A stretch of DNA of 64,000 nt from Paraburkholderia translucens (GTDB taxonomy: Bacteria; Pseudomonadota; Gammaproteobacteria; Burkholderiales; Burkholderiaceae): NCBI RefSeq assembly GCF_020881035.1, contig NZ_JAJITC010000005.1, positions 426,398-490,397 on the forward strand, in the 5' to 3' direction. The notes beneath the pieces are model-generated. The model saw nothing but the letters and a program-made list of their open reading frames with translations. It was not told where the DNA came from and made no database searches. The position numbers were made by a program, and so were the translations under genes. Shown here in pieces: positions 18,008-26,734 of this stretch. Numbering within the stretch: the stretch's first letter is position 1; each line of letters begins with the position of its first letter.

Positions 18008-18925
18008 GTGAATATCGCACTTTCCGCTACACCCGAACGCCGGCTGAGATTCTCGTCGCAGACGCTCGTCACGGTCGTGTTTCTCGCGCCGTCCCTGCTG
18101 CTGCTGGCCGTGTTCCTGCTTTATCCGCTCATCTCCAGCCTGCGGCTGTCGCTGCTCGACTGGAATGGCCTCGGCAACACCGCCCGTTATATCGGGCTCG
18201 CCAACTGGGAGCGACTCGCCCACGACACGGTGTTCTGGCAATCGCTCAAGAACAACGTGATCCTTGCTGTGGCGTCGATCATCATCCAGCTTCCGATCGC
18301 GCTCGCGCTTGCCGTCTTGCTTGAAAAGGCCGGCCGTGGCTCACGCGTGCTGAAGGTTCTCTATTTCCTGCCGCTGCTCATGTCGAGCGTGGCGATTGGC
18401 GTGCTGTTCAAGCAGATCTACGATCCGAATTTCGGTCCGCTCAACGTCGCGCTGCAGGCATTCGGGCTGGATGGCCTCGCGAAGGACTGGCTGGGCGACC
18501 CGCGTTTTTCGCTGGGCGCGACCATCGCCGTCATCATCTGGCAGAACGCGCCTTTCTACATGATTCTGTTCCTCGCCGGTCTCTCGTCGATGCCGGCCGA
18601 GGTCAACGAGGCCGCCCTCCTCGACGGCGCTTCCGAGTGGACCATTTTCTGGCGCATCAAGCTGCCGCACCTGCAAGGCACGGTGCGCACGGCTGTGCTC
18701 CTGTCCGTGCTCGGCTCGCTGCGTTACTTCGATCTGGTCTTCGTGATGACCGGCGGCGGCCCCGAAGGCTCGTCCGAATTGATGGCCACTTACATGTATC
18801 GCACGGTGTTCAGCTCGTTCCAGTTGGGCTACGGCAGCACCATCGGCTCGGCGATGTTCCTTATCGTCATCACGGTGGCGGCGGTGTCGATGCGCTTCAC
18901 CCGCCGTTATGCAACCGAGGTCTGA
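18008..18925 (+). CDS. Sugar ABC permease (MalF-like), cluster B
   Basis: A 305-residue permease with a GTG start. About six membrane helices, and the EAA loop [25 protein letters not shown]. It forms the channel with the following permease, 3 bases downstream. Confidence 0.92.
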   Translation: MNIALSATPERRLRFSSQTLVTVVFLAPSLLLLAVFLLYPLISSLRLSLLDWNGLGNTARYIGLANWERLAHDTVFWQSLKNNVILAVASIIIQLPIALALAVLLEKAGRGSRVLKVLYFLPLLMSSVAIGVLFKQIYDPNFGPLNVALQAFGLDGLAKDWLGDPRFSLGATIAVIIWQNAPFYMILFLAGLSSMPAEVNEAALLDGASEWTIFWRIKLPHLQGTVRTAVLLSVLGSLRYFDLVFVMTGGGPEGSSELMATYMYRTVFSSFQLGYGSTIGSAMFLIVITVAAVSMRFTRRYATEV

Positions 18926-18928
18926 ACC

Positions 18929-19759
18929 ATGAACAAGAAACTTCGCTTCCCCCGCGTGGGGATTCCTCTGCTGGCACTGATCTGGCTCGCCGTCACGACG
19001 ATCCCGTTCCTCTTCATGGTCGTGTCGAGCCTCAAGAGCCAGGAAGAAACCTTCGCGACGTCCGTGTGGGCGCCGCCGAGCCAGCTGTACTGGGGTAATT
19101 ACGCGGCTGTGCTCAAAGGGCCGTTCTTCACGTATTTCCGTAACAGCCTGTTCACGGTCGGTGTGTCGGTGCTGCTGATCGTCATCATCAGCGCGATGGC
19201 GGCCTACGTGTTCGCGCGCATGCGCTTCACGCTGAACAAGACGCTGTTCGGTCTCGTGGTCGCCGGCATGATCGTGCCGTTGCATGCGACGCTCGTGCCG
19301 ATCTATCTGCTCACGCGCAACCTCGGTCTTTACGATACGCAATTCGCGCTGCTCGGCCCTTATGTGGCCCTCAGTCTGCCGGTCTCGATCTTCATCCTGA
19401 CCGAGTTCATGCGTCAGATTCCGCGCGAACTCGAAGAAGCGGCGCAGCTTGACGGCTGCAGTCCGTTCCGCATCTTCTGGCGGATTTTCTTCCCGCTTTC
19501 GGCACCGGGGCTCGCCACTGTGGCGATCTTCAACGGCATCGGCCTGTGGAACGAATTCATCTTCGCGTACATGCTCACGTCGACGGCCGAGCACCGTACG
19601 CTGCCGCTCGCGATCTGGGACTTCATGGGGCAGTACGCGTCGAACATTCCCTCGATGCTGGCGATTCTCGTACTTACGTCGCTGCCGCTGATCGTTGCTT
19701 ACGCGTTCGGTCAGGAACGCGTGATCAAGGGAATGATGGCTGGCTCGCTCAAGGGCTGA
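18929..19759 (+). CDS. Sugar ABC permease (MalG-like), cluster B
   Basis: A 276-residue permease with six helices and the EAA loop [23 protein letters not shown]. Immediately follows its partner permease. Same length as its cluster A counterpart. Confidence 0.92.
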   Translation: MNKKLRFPRVGIPLLALIWLAVTTIPFLFMVVSSLKSQEETFATSVWAPPSQLYWGNYAAVLKGPFFTYFRNSLFTVGVSVLLIVIISAMAAYVFARMRFTLNKTLFGLVVAGMIVPLHATLVPIYLLTRNLGLYDTQFALLGPYVALSLPVSIFILTEFMRQIPRELEEAAQLDGCSPFRIFWRIFFPLSAPGLATVAIFNGIGLWNEFIFAYMLTSTAEHRTLPLAIWDFMGQYASNIPSMLAILVLTSLPLIVAYAFGQERVIKGMMAGSLKG

Positions 19760-19784
19760 CCGGCACCGCACACCACCTCGAATC

Positions 19785-19807
19785 GCACGGGCCGCAGTGG
19801 CCCGTGC
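19785..19807 (+). other. Hairpin between permease and ATPase genes
   Basis: GCACGGGCC / GGCCCGTGC, a 9-bp perfect stem with a 5-base loop and no T-run. Possible processing or stability element inside the operon. Confidence 0.5.
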
Positions 19808-19829
19808 ACTGAACTCCGCATAAAACGCT

Positions 19830-20960
19830 ATGGCAAGCATTTCCCTCAGTAACGTACAGAAGTCCTATACGAGCGGCCACGCGGTGATCCGCGACGCCAA
19901 CCTCGAAGTCGGCCAGAACGAATTCTGCGTGTTCCTCGGGCCGTCGGGCTGCGGCAAGTCCACGCTGCTGCGCATGATCGCCGGTCTCGAATCGATCACC
20001 GACGGCGAACTGCGCATCGACGGCCAATTGATGAACAGCGTCGAACCCGCCAAGCGCCAGGTCGCGATGGTGTTCCAGAACTACGCGCTCTATCCGCACA
20101 TGAGCGTGTACGAGAACATGGCCTTCGGTCTGCGTCAGGCGAAAGTCGACAAGACCATCATCGACAAGAAGGTGCGCAGCGCCGCTGCCGCGCTGCAACT
20201 CGACGCCTACCTGGAACGCCGGCCCGCCGCGCTGTCCGGCGGCCAGCGCCAGCGCGTGGCGATCGGCCGCGCGATCGTGCGCGAGCCCGGCGTGTTTCTG
20301 TTCGACGAGCCGCTGTCGAACCTCGACGCCGCGTTGCGCGTGCAGACGCGCACCGAAATCGCCCGTTTGCATCGCGAGTTCAGCCGCGCGAGCGCGGTGT
20401 ACGTCACGCACGACCAGATCGAAGCGATGGCGCTCGCCGACAAGATCGTGCTGCTGCACGCCGGCGCGGACATGGAGAAGCACGGCAGCATCGCGCAGAT
20501 CGGTGCGCCGCTCGATTTGTATCACCGGCCGAAGAGCCGCTTCGTCGCGGGCTTCATCGGTTCGCCGAAGATGAACTTCCTGCCGGCCACGATCCGCGAG
20601 ATCGACGACAAGGGCATTCAGGTCGAACTGACGACGGGCGAGCGCGTGCGCGCCGAGGTCGATGGCCGCAGGCAGCGTGTCGGTTCGCAGGTCACGCTCG
20701 GCATCCGTCCGGAACATCTCGCCCTGCCGTCGACGCAGCCCGGCGCGCAGACGATCCGCTGCGCCGTGCGTCTGGTCGAACGGATGGGCGAGCACAGCTA
20801 CGTGCATCTGAACGGCGGAGTCCGCGACGGCAACGCGATGATCGCCAAGCTGCCCGGCGATGGCGGTGTGACGCGCGACGAGCACATCGAGTTGGCGTTT
20901 GCACCGCAGGCGTGCCACGTCTTCGACGACAAGGATTTCGCGCTGCCGCGTCTGCACTGA
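19830..20960 (+). CDS. Sugar ABC ATPase, cluster B
   Basis: A 376-residue MsmK/UgpC-type ATPase with Walker [10 protein letters not shown], signature LSGGQRQRV, Walker [12 protein letters not shown] and a C-terminal TOBE region. Adjacent to its permeases. Given the frequent promiscuity of this subfamily, it may also serve the cluster A importer (known for MsmK; inference here). Confidence 0.94.
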   Translation: MASISLSNVQKSYTSGHAVIRDANLEVGQNEFCVFLGPSGCGKSTLLRMIAGLESITDGELRIDGQLMNSVEPAKRQVAMVFQNYALYPHMSVYENMAFGLRQAKVDKTIIDKKVRSAAAALQLDAYLERRPAALSGGQRQRVAIGRAIVREPGVFLFDEPLSNLDAALRVQTRTEIARLHREFSRASAVYVTHDQIEAMALADKIVLLHAGADMEKHGSIAQIGAPLDLYHRPKSRFVAGFIGSPKMNFLPATIREIDDKGIQVELTTGERVRAEVDGRRQRVGSQVTLGIRPEHLALPSTQPGAQTIRCAVRLVERMGEHSYVHLNGGVRDGNAMIAKLPGDGGVTRDEHIELAFAPQACHVFDDKDFALPRLH

Positions 20961-21049
20961 TCCGCTTTCGATCGCGGCGCCTGCACGACGCGAGCGAGCG
21001 CGGTTCCGCCGCATCGCGTCGATAGACGCAACGCACGGCCCGTAGTCGG

Positions 21050-21086
21050 TCGAACGCCGCGATTTTCGAATCCTCGCGGCGTTCGA
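21050..21086. other. 13-bp inverted repeat
   Basis: A perfect 13-bp inverted repeat (21050-21062 with 21074-21086) and an 11-base spacer containing TTTTCGAA, in the 276-base gap between the ATPase and GH3 genes. No T-run follows, so it may be an attenuating hairpin or a protein-binding site. Confidence 0.5.
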
Positions 21087-21236
21087 TCGATCAGCAGGAC
21101 TGCGAAGTGGTGGAAGGTGGCTGAAAGCAAAGGCAATGGCAGCCGGGCTGAAGCAATGCCCTGTCGCGCCCCTGTCAGAAGAACGGATTTGTCGGCGCTC
21201 ATGCGCTTCGTACACAAGGATAAAAAGGAGTTTCCG

Positions 21237-23642
21237 ATGTTGGTTCGCCAAAGTGAGGTCCCGCTCTACCGCAATCCGGCAGCAGCCGTGGAGGAGCGCG
21301 TGGCCGATCTGCTCGCGCGCATGACTCTCGACGAAAAGATTGCGCAGCTTCACGCCGCGTGGCTGAAGCTGTCGGCCGATGGCAATCACAAGGCGCGTAG
21401 CATCGATTTCGCGCAGAGCGCCAACCAGATCACGGTTGACGAGATCCTGCAGCATGGCCTCGGCCAGATTACGCGGCCGCTCGGCACGCACACGGTTGAT
21501 CCGAAGGAAGGCGTGCGCGCGCTCAACGAACTGCAGCGCAAGATGATCGAGGACACGCGCCTCGGCATTCCGGTGATGGCGCACGAGGAGTGTCTCGTCG
21601 GGCTGATGATCAAGGACGCGACGCTGTTCCCGTCGCCGTTGAACTATGCGGCGACGTGGAATCCGCAACTGGTCGGCGAAGTCGGCACGATCATCGGCGA
21701 GCAGGCGCGCTCGATCGGCTGCCACCAGGGACTCGCGCCGGTGCTCGACGTGTCGCGCGATCCGCGCTGGGGCCGCACCGAGGAGACGCTCGGCGAAGAC
21801 CCGTATCTGGTCGGCGTGCTCGCCTGCCATTACGTGAAGGGCCTGCAAGGCGAACAGCGCGATCTGCTGGCGACACTCAAGCATTTCGTCGGCCATTCGG
21901 CGAGCGAAGGCGGCCGCAATCATGCGCCGGTGCATGTCGGACCGCGCGAACTGAACGACGTGTTCATGTTGCCGTTCGAAATGGCCGTGAAGCTCGCGAA
22001 CGCCGGTTCGGTGATGCCGGCTTATCACGACGTCGACGGCGTGCCCTGTCATGGCGACCGCGCGCTGTTGCATGACACGCTGCGCGAGAAGTGGGGCTTC
22101 GATGGTCTCGTCGTTGCGGATTACGCGGGCGTGGATCTGCTGTACAGCCACCACGCGGTGGCGCGCGACAGCGCATCGGCCGCGGCGCTCGCGTTCAACT
22201 CCGGTCTCGACGTCGAGCTGCCCGGACACGAGTGCGCCGTGCATCTGAAGGAAGCGCTCGAACGTAACGAGATCACCCAAGCAACGATCGATACGGCGGT
22301 CTCGCGCGTGCTGCGGGTGAAGTTCCAGCTCGGCCTGTTCGAGAATCCGTACGTCGATCCTGAAGGTGTCGACGTGAAAAGCGCGGCCGCGGGCGATACC
22401 GCGTATCAGGTTGCGCTCGAATCGGCGGTGCTGCTGCGCAATGAAGGCGAGGTGTTGCCGCTCAACGCGAACGGCGCGGAAAAGATCGCGGTGATCGGCC
22501 CGACCGCTGACGATCCGCTCGCGCTGCTCGCCGGTTATAGCTTCCCGGTGCACCTGATCAACAGCGGCGAGCAGTCCACCGCGTCGATCGCGACGCCGCT
22601 GCGTGCGTTGCGCGCGCTGCTCGGCAACGAGCGCGTGATCCACGCGCAGGGCTGCGACATCATCAAGGAGCGCCGCGCGGGCGCACCGGTGTTCCCGGGC
22701 GACGTGTCGCTCGATCTGACCGGCGACGCGCATTGCGACGAGCTGATCAGCAAGGACACCGACGGCATCGCCGCCGCGGTCGATGCGGCGCGGCAAGCGG
22801 GCGTCGCGCTGGTGTTCGTCGGCGATCTGGCGGGCCTGTTCCAATCCGGCACGGTCGGCGAAGGGTCCGATACCGACAGCCTCGATCTGCCCGGCGTGCA
22901 GCAGGCGTTGTTGCAAGCGGTGGTCGATAGCGGCACGCCGACGGTCGTCGTGATGACGGGCGGCCGTCCGTACAATCTCGGCGGCCTCGAAGAGCGCATC
23001 GCCGCGCAGATCATGGCGTTCGCGCCGGGCGAGCGTGGCGCCGAAGCGCTGGCCGATCTGCTGGTGGGCCGCGCCAATTTCAGCGGCCGTATGCCGCTGT
23101 CGGTGCCGAAGAGCGCCGGCGCCGTGCCGTATGTCTACAACCATCGTCTGAAGAGCGCGGGAACGCCGATCGCGTACCACTTCGGTTGCCGCTATCCGTT
23201 CGGTTTCGGCCTCGGCTATACGCGGTTTCGTTACGGCGATCTCGCGCTTGCGCACAGTGAAGTGCCAATCGAAAATGGCACGCTCGAACTGAGCTTCACC
23301 GTCGAGAACATCGGCGCGCGCGATGGCACCGAAATCGTGCAGATCTACGTGCGCGACCGGCAAGCGTCGGTTACGCGGCCGATATGCGAGTTGAAGGCGT
23401 TCGCGCGTGTGCCGCTCGCGGCGGGTGCATCGAGCCGTGTGCGCGTGAAACTGCCGGTCGACATGCTGAACTTCACCGACGCGCGCGGCGAGCGCATCGT
23501 CGAGCCGGGCGACTTCGATCTGCTGGTCGGCAGTTCGAGCCGCGACATTCATCTGAGGGGCACGGCCACGGTCGCGGGCTCCGCGACGCGAACGCTCGAA
23601 CGCAACTGGCGCATGCTGAGCGAAGTCGAGATCGTGGCGTAA
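21237..23642 (+). CDS. GH3 beta-xylosidase/beta-glucosidase
   Basis: An 801-residue family 3 glycoside hydrolase without a signal peptide, so cytoplasmic. The (beta/alpha)8 domain covers about residues 20-370 and contains KHFVGHSASEGG and the nucleophile Asp295 in VVADYAG. An alpha/beta sandwich domain and a C-terminal fibronectin-III-like domain follow, the usual full-length architecture. The start at 21237 has an AAAAAGGAG site; the frame opens 40 codons earlier with no good start. Lying between the transporter genes and the xylose oxidation genes, it most likely releases xylose from imported xylo-oligosaccharides. Beta-glucosidase activity cannot be excluded. Confidence 0.92.
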   Translation: MLVRQSEVPLYRNPAAAVEERVADLLARMTLDEKIAQLHAAWLKLSADGNHKARSIDFAQSANQITVDEILQHGLGQITRPLGTHTVDPKEGVRALNELQRKMIEDTRLGIPVMAHEECLVGLMIKDATLFPSPLNYAATWNPQLVGEVGTIIGEQARSIGCHQGLAPVLDVSRDPRWGRTEETLGEDPYLVGVLACHYVKGLQGEQRDLLATLKHFVGHSASEGGRNHAPVHVGPRELNDVFMLPFEMAVKLANAGSVMPAYHDVDGVPCHGDRALLHDTLREKWGFDGLVVADYAGVDLLYSHHAVARDSASAAALAFNSGLDVELPGHECAVHLKEALERNEITQATIDTAVSRVLRVKFQLGLFENPYVDPEGVDVKSAAAGDTAYQVALESAVLLRNEGEVLPLNANGAEKIAVIGPTADDPLALLAGYSFPVHLINSGEQSTASIATPLRALRALLGNERVIHAQGCDIIKERRAGAPVFPGDVSLDLTGDAHCDELISKDTDGIAAAVDAARQAGVALVFVGDLAGLFQSGTVGEGSDTDSLDLPGVQQALLQAVVDSGTPTVVVMTGGRPYNLGGLEERIAAQIMAFAPGERGAEALADLLVGRANFSGRMPLSVPKSAGAVPYVYNHRLKSAGTPIAYHFGCRYPFGFGLGYTRFRYGDLALAHSEVPIENGTLELSFTVENIGARDGTEIVQIYVRDRQASVTRPICELKAFARVPLAAGASSRVRVKLPVDMLNFTDARGERIVEPGDFDLLVGSSSRDIHLRGTATVAGSATRTLERNWRMLSEVEIVA

Positions 23643-23707
23643 GCGGTGGGGCACGCCGACGCGTGCCGCCCTATGTGTGGTCCTACTCGTAACAAGTGGA
23701 ATATCTG

Positions 23708-24475
23708 ATGTCGTACGCAATCTATCCGAGCCTGTCGGACAAAACGATCGTCGTGACCGGCGGTGGCAGCGGGATCGGCGCTGCAATGGTCGAAGCCTTC
23801 GCGCAGCAGGGCGCGCGCGTGTTCTTTCTCGACGTCGCCGAGCACGATTCGCTCGCGCTGCAGGAAACGCTTCGCCACGCGAAGCATCCGCCGACGTTCC
23901 GGCGCTGCGACCTGCGCAGCGTGGACGCGATCGAAAGCACGTTTGCCGCGATCGTCGAGGCGGCGGGTCCGATCGACGTGCTCGTCAACAACGCCGGCAA
24001 CGACGACCGGCACGAAATCGGCGAGCTCACCGCGAGCTACTGGGACGACCGTATCGCGGTGAATCTGCGGCACCAGTTCTTCTGCGCGCAAGCCGCCGCG
24101 AACGGCATGCGTCGCGCGGGGCGCGGCGTGATCCTGAATCTCGGCTCGGTGTCGTGGCATCTGGCGCTGCCGAACCTCGCGATCTACATGACCGCGAAGG
24201 CCGGCATCGAAGGGCTCACGCGCGGTCTGGCGCGCGACCTCGGTGGCGCGGGCATTCGCGTGAACTGCATCATCCCCGGTGCGGTGAAGACGCCGCGGCA
24301 GATGCAGCTGTGGCAATCGGCGGAGAGCGAGGCGAAGGTCGTCGCGAGTCAGTGTCTGCAACAGCGCATCGAGCCGGAGCACGTCGCGCGCATGGCGCTG
24401 TTTCTCGCATCGGACGACGCCTCCCGCTGCTCCGGCCGTGATTACTTCGTCGACGCAGGCTGGTACGGAGAATGA
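23708..24475 (+). CDS. xylB: D-xylose 1-dehydrogenase, SDR (XylB)
   Basis: A 255-residue short-chain dehydrogenase with the TGGGSGIG cofactor motif, NNAGNDDRH, and the catalytic Tyr-x3-Lys (YMTAK). The start MSYAIYPSL, the NNAGNDDRH motif and the DAGW C-terminus all match my memory of Caulobacter XylB, which oxidises D-xylose to D-xylonolactone with NAD+. It is followed, with a 4-bp overlap, by the lactonase, and the remaining Weimberg genes lie downstream. An in-frame start at 23696 is less likely. Confidence 0.9.
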   Translation: MSYAIYPSLSDKTIVVTGGGSGIGAAMVEAFAQQGARVFFLDVAEHDSLALQETLRHAKHPPTFRRCDLRSVDAIESTFAAIVEAAGPIDVLVNNAGNDDRHEIGELTASYWDDRIAVNLRHQFFCAQAAANGMRRAGRGVILNLGSVSWHLALPNLAIYMTAKAGIEGLTRGLARDLGGAGIRVNCIIPGAVKTPRQMQLWQSAESEAKVVASQCLQQRIEPEHVARMALFLASDDASRCSGRDYFVDAGWYGE

Positions 24476-25356
24476 GCATGCCGGTCCCTGTGTGCGTATG
24501 GGCGGTCGGCGCGGAACTCGCCGAAGGGCCGCTTTGGCAGGCCGCCGAAAACGCCGTGTATTTCGTCGATATCAAGGGTCGCCGGATTCATCGGCTGTCC
24601 GTCGGGACCGGCGAACAGCGGACGTGGCAGGCGCCCGACCAACCGGGCTTTCTGGCGCCGCTCGCGGATGGCACGTTCGTGTGCGGACTGCCTGGCGGCT
24701 TGCATCGTTTCGATGCCGCGAGCGGGCAGTTCAGCAAGCTCATCGACGTCGAACCGCATCTGCCGGGCAACCGGCTCAACGATGGGTTCGTCGATGCGCA
24801 GGGACGCCTGTGGTTCGGCTCGATGGATGATGCGGAAGCGGCGCCCAGCGGCACGCTGTATCGCGTGAACGAAGACGGCGCGGCGCTTGCGCAGGACGAC
24901 GACTACGTGATCACGAACGGCCCGGCGATGAGCCCGGACGGCCGCACGCTGTATCACAACGACACGATGCGCCGGGTGGTCTACGCATTCGACGTCGCCG
25001 CGAACGGCGCGCTGTCGGGCAAGCGGATCTTCGCTGCGATCTCGGGCGACGGCCATCCCGACGGCATGGCCGTCGACGCCGAGGGCTTCGTGTGGGTCGC
25101 GTTGTTCGGCGGCTGGCGCATCGAACGGTACTCGCCCGCGGGCGCGCTGGTCGGTCAGGTGCCGTTGCCGTGCGCGAACGTGACGAAGCTCGCGTTCGGC
25201 GGCGACGATCTGCAAACGGTATATGTGTCGACCGCATGGAAGGGACTGACCGCGCTCGAACGGCAGCATCAGCCGCTGGCGGGCGGGCTGTTTTCGTTCC
25301 GCGCGCCGGTGGCGGGGCAGATCCAGGCACGCTGCACGGTGGGCTTCGAGCGCTAA
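24472..25356 (+). CDS. xylC: Xylonolactonase, SMP-30 family (XylC)
   Basis: A 294-residue SMP-30/gluconolactonase beta-propeller. It has the family motifs AEGPLW (metal-binding Glu), NRLNDGFVDAQGRLWFG and HPDGMAVDAEG, which bind the divalent metal. It should hydrolyse D-xylono-lactone to D-xylonate. The start ATGAGC overlaps the xylB stop. In the Weimberg order this is the second enzyme. Confidence 0.9.
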   Translation: MSMPVPVCVWAVGAELAEGPLWQAAENAVYFVDIKGRRIHRLSVGTGEQRTWQAPDQPGFLAPLADGTFVCGLPGGLHRFDAASGQFSKLIDVEPHLPGNRLNDGFVDAQGRLWFGSMDDAEAAPSGTLYRVNEDGAALAQDDDYVITNGPAMSPDGRTLYHNDTMRRVVYAFDVAANGALSGKRIFAAISGDGHPDGMAVDAEGFVWVALFGGWRIERYSPAGALVGQVPLPCANVTKLAFGGDDLQTVYVSTAWKGLTALERQHQPLAGGLFSFRAPVAGQIQARCTVGFER

Positions 25357-25482
25357 CAGGCCGTACACCGCGACGACACGCGCCGCAAAACGCAACCCTG
25401 ACGTTGCCCTGGTCGCTTCGTCAGGAGCGCCCCGCTATCATGTGCGTTCCGTGACCCTTGCGCATTCGCCCCGATTCCTATC

Positions 25483-26508
25483 ATGACGTCCAGGCCACCC
25501 GTTCCGCCCCGCATGTCCGATGTCGCCGAACGCGCGGGCGTCTCGAAGATGACCGTCTCGCGCGTGCTCGCGGGCCGCAACGTGTCGCAGGCGACCCGCG
25601 AACGCGTGCAGAAGGTCATCGACGAACTCGGCTACGTCGCCGATGCGGCGGCGGGCGCGCTGTCGTCGGGGCGCTCGGAGTTCGTCGCCGTGCTGGTGCC
25701 GTCGCTGTCCAGTTCGAACTTCTCCGACACCGTGCGCGGCCTGAATGCCGCGCTGAGTCCGCATGGTCTGCAACTGCTGCTCGGCGATACGGACTACCGC
25801 CTCGAACAGGAAGAGCTGCTGGTGCGCTCGATGCTGCGTCATCAACCGCGCTGCGTCGCGCTGACGGGCAGCCGGCACACCGAGGCGACGCGCATGCTGT
25901 TGCAGCGCGCCGGCATTCCGGTCGTCGAGATGTGGGACCTGCCGAGCGATCCGATCGACACGGTGGTCGGCTTTTCGAATTCGGCTGCGGCGCGGGCGAT
26001 GGTCCGGCATCTGCACGAGCGCGGTTATCGGCGGATCGGCTTCATCGCCGGCGCGAGCGAGCGCGATCGGCGCGGGCATGACCGGATGCGCGGCTACGTC
26101 GCCGAAATGAAGGCGCTGGGCCTTGGTGAGCCGCGCGTGATCCGGCTCGGCGATTCGCCGATCACGATGAGTCACGGTGGCCCCGCCATCGGCGCATTGC
26201 TCGACACGTGGCCCGATACCGAGGCCGTGATGTGCGTGAGTGACATGTCGGCGTTCGGCGCGATCATGGAGTGTCATCGGCGCGGGCTGTCGGTGCCGGG
26301 CGACATCGCGGTTGCTGGCTTCGGCAACTTCGAGGTGTCGTGGTGCTGTCAGCCGAGCATCACGACGGTGTCGGTCGATGCCTACGGCATCGGCCTGCGC
26401 GCCGGCGAAACACTGCTCGCCGCGCTCGCGGAGCGCGACGCGGGCGAGGGGCGGCACCGCAAAGCGGTCAAGATCGACTTCACGGTGATTGCACGCGACA
26501 GCGCATAA
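25483..26508 (+). CDS. LacI-family (GntR/XylR-like) regulator
   Basis: A 341-residue repressor. It has a helix-turn-helix in MSDVAERAGVSKMTVSRVLAGRNVS (about residues 11-36) and a sugar-acid-type effector domain, and it resembles E. coli GntR/IdnR more than the two other LacI proteins here. It sits between xylBC and the MFS/xylD operon. The palindrome ATGTTACCGGTAAC just downstream resembles known GntR operators (ATGTTA-N4-TAACAT), so it probably controls the xylose oxidation genes in response to xylose or xylonate (inference). Confidence 0.9.
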   Translation: MTSRPPVPPRMSDVAERAGVSKMTVSRVLAGRNVSQATRERVQKVIDELGYVADAAAGALSSGRSEFVAVLVPSLSSSNFSDTVRGLNAALSPHGLQLLLGDTDYRLEQEELLVRSMLRHQPRCVALTGSRHTEATRMLLQRAGIPVVEMWDLPSDPIDTVVGFSNSAAARAMVRHLHERGYRRIGFIAGASERDRRGHDRMRGYVAEMKALGLGEPRVIRLGDSPITMSHGGPAIGALLDTWPDTEAVMCVSDMSAFGAIMECHRRGLSVPGDIAVAGFGNFEVSWCCQPSITTVSVDAYGIGLRAGETLLAALAERDAGEGRHRKAVKIDFTVIARDSA

Positions 26509-26639
26509 ATGACGGTTCGCCCATCCCGTCGCGCGAAATTGCGGGGTTATTGAAGCCCGCCGAAACGTCGGCCGGCGGCTTAGGGATATCCCGTGGTTGT
26601 CCACCGGGTGAGCCGCGCGTAACATCCACAGCCTGAAAT

Positions 26640-26651
26640 GTTACCGGTAAC
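26640..26651. promoter_or_regulatory. GTTACCGGTAAC operator before MFS/xylD
   Basis: A perfect 12-bp palindrome 83 bases upstream of the MFS start, in a 226-base intergenic gap. Candidate site for the LacI protein ending at 26508. It is related to the sites before the porin (5404-5415) and the xylanase (4192-4203). Confidence 0.65.
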
Positions 26652-26734
26652 TTTGCCGCGCGGCTCGCCGCTCATGCTGCGCGGGCCCGCACGCAACGGC
26701 ATTTCGAACGAAAAACCCGCTGATGGAGATTTGA

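Noticed and set aside
19749..23786. 1345-codon open frame on the minus strand across ATPase and GH3 genes
   Set aside because: It is antisense to two well-supported genes and has an Arg/His-rich shadow composition with no domain. Long antisense frames are expected in GC-rich DNA.
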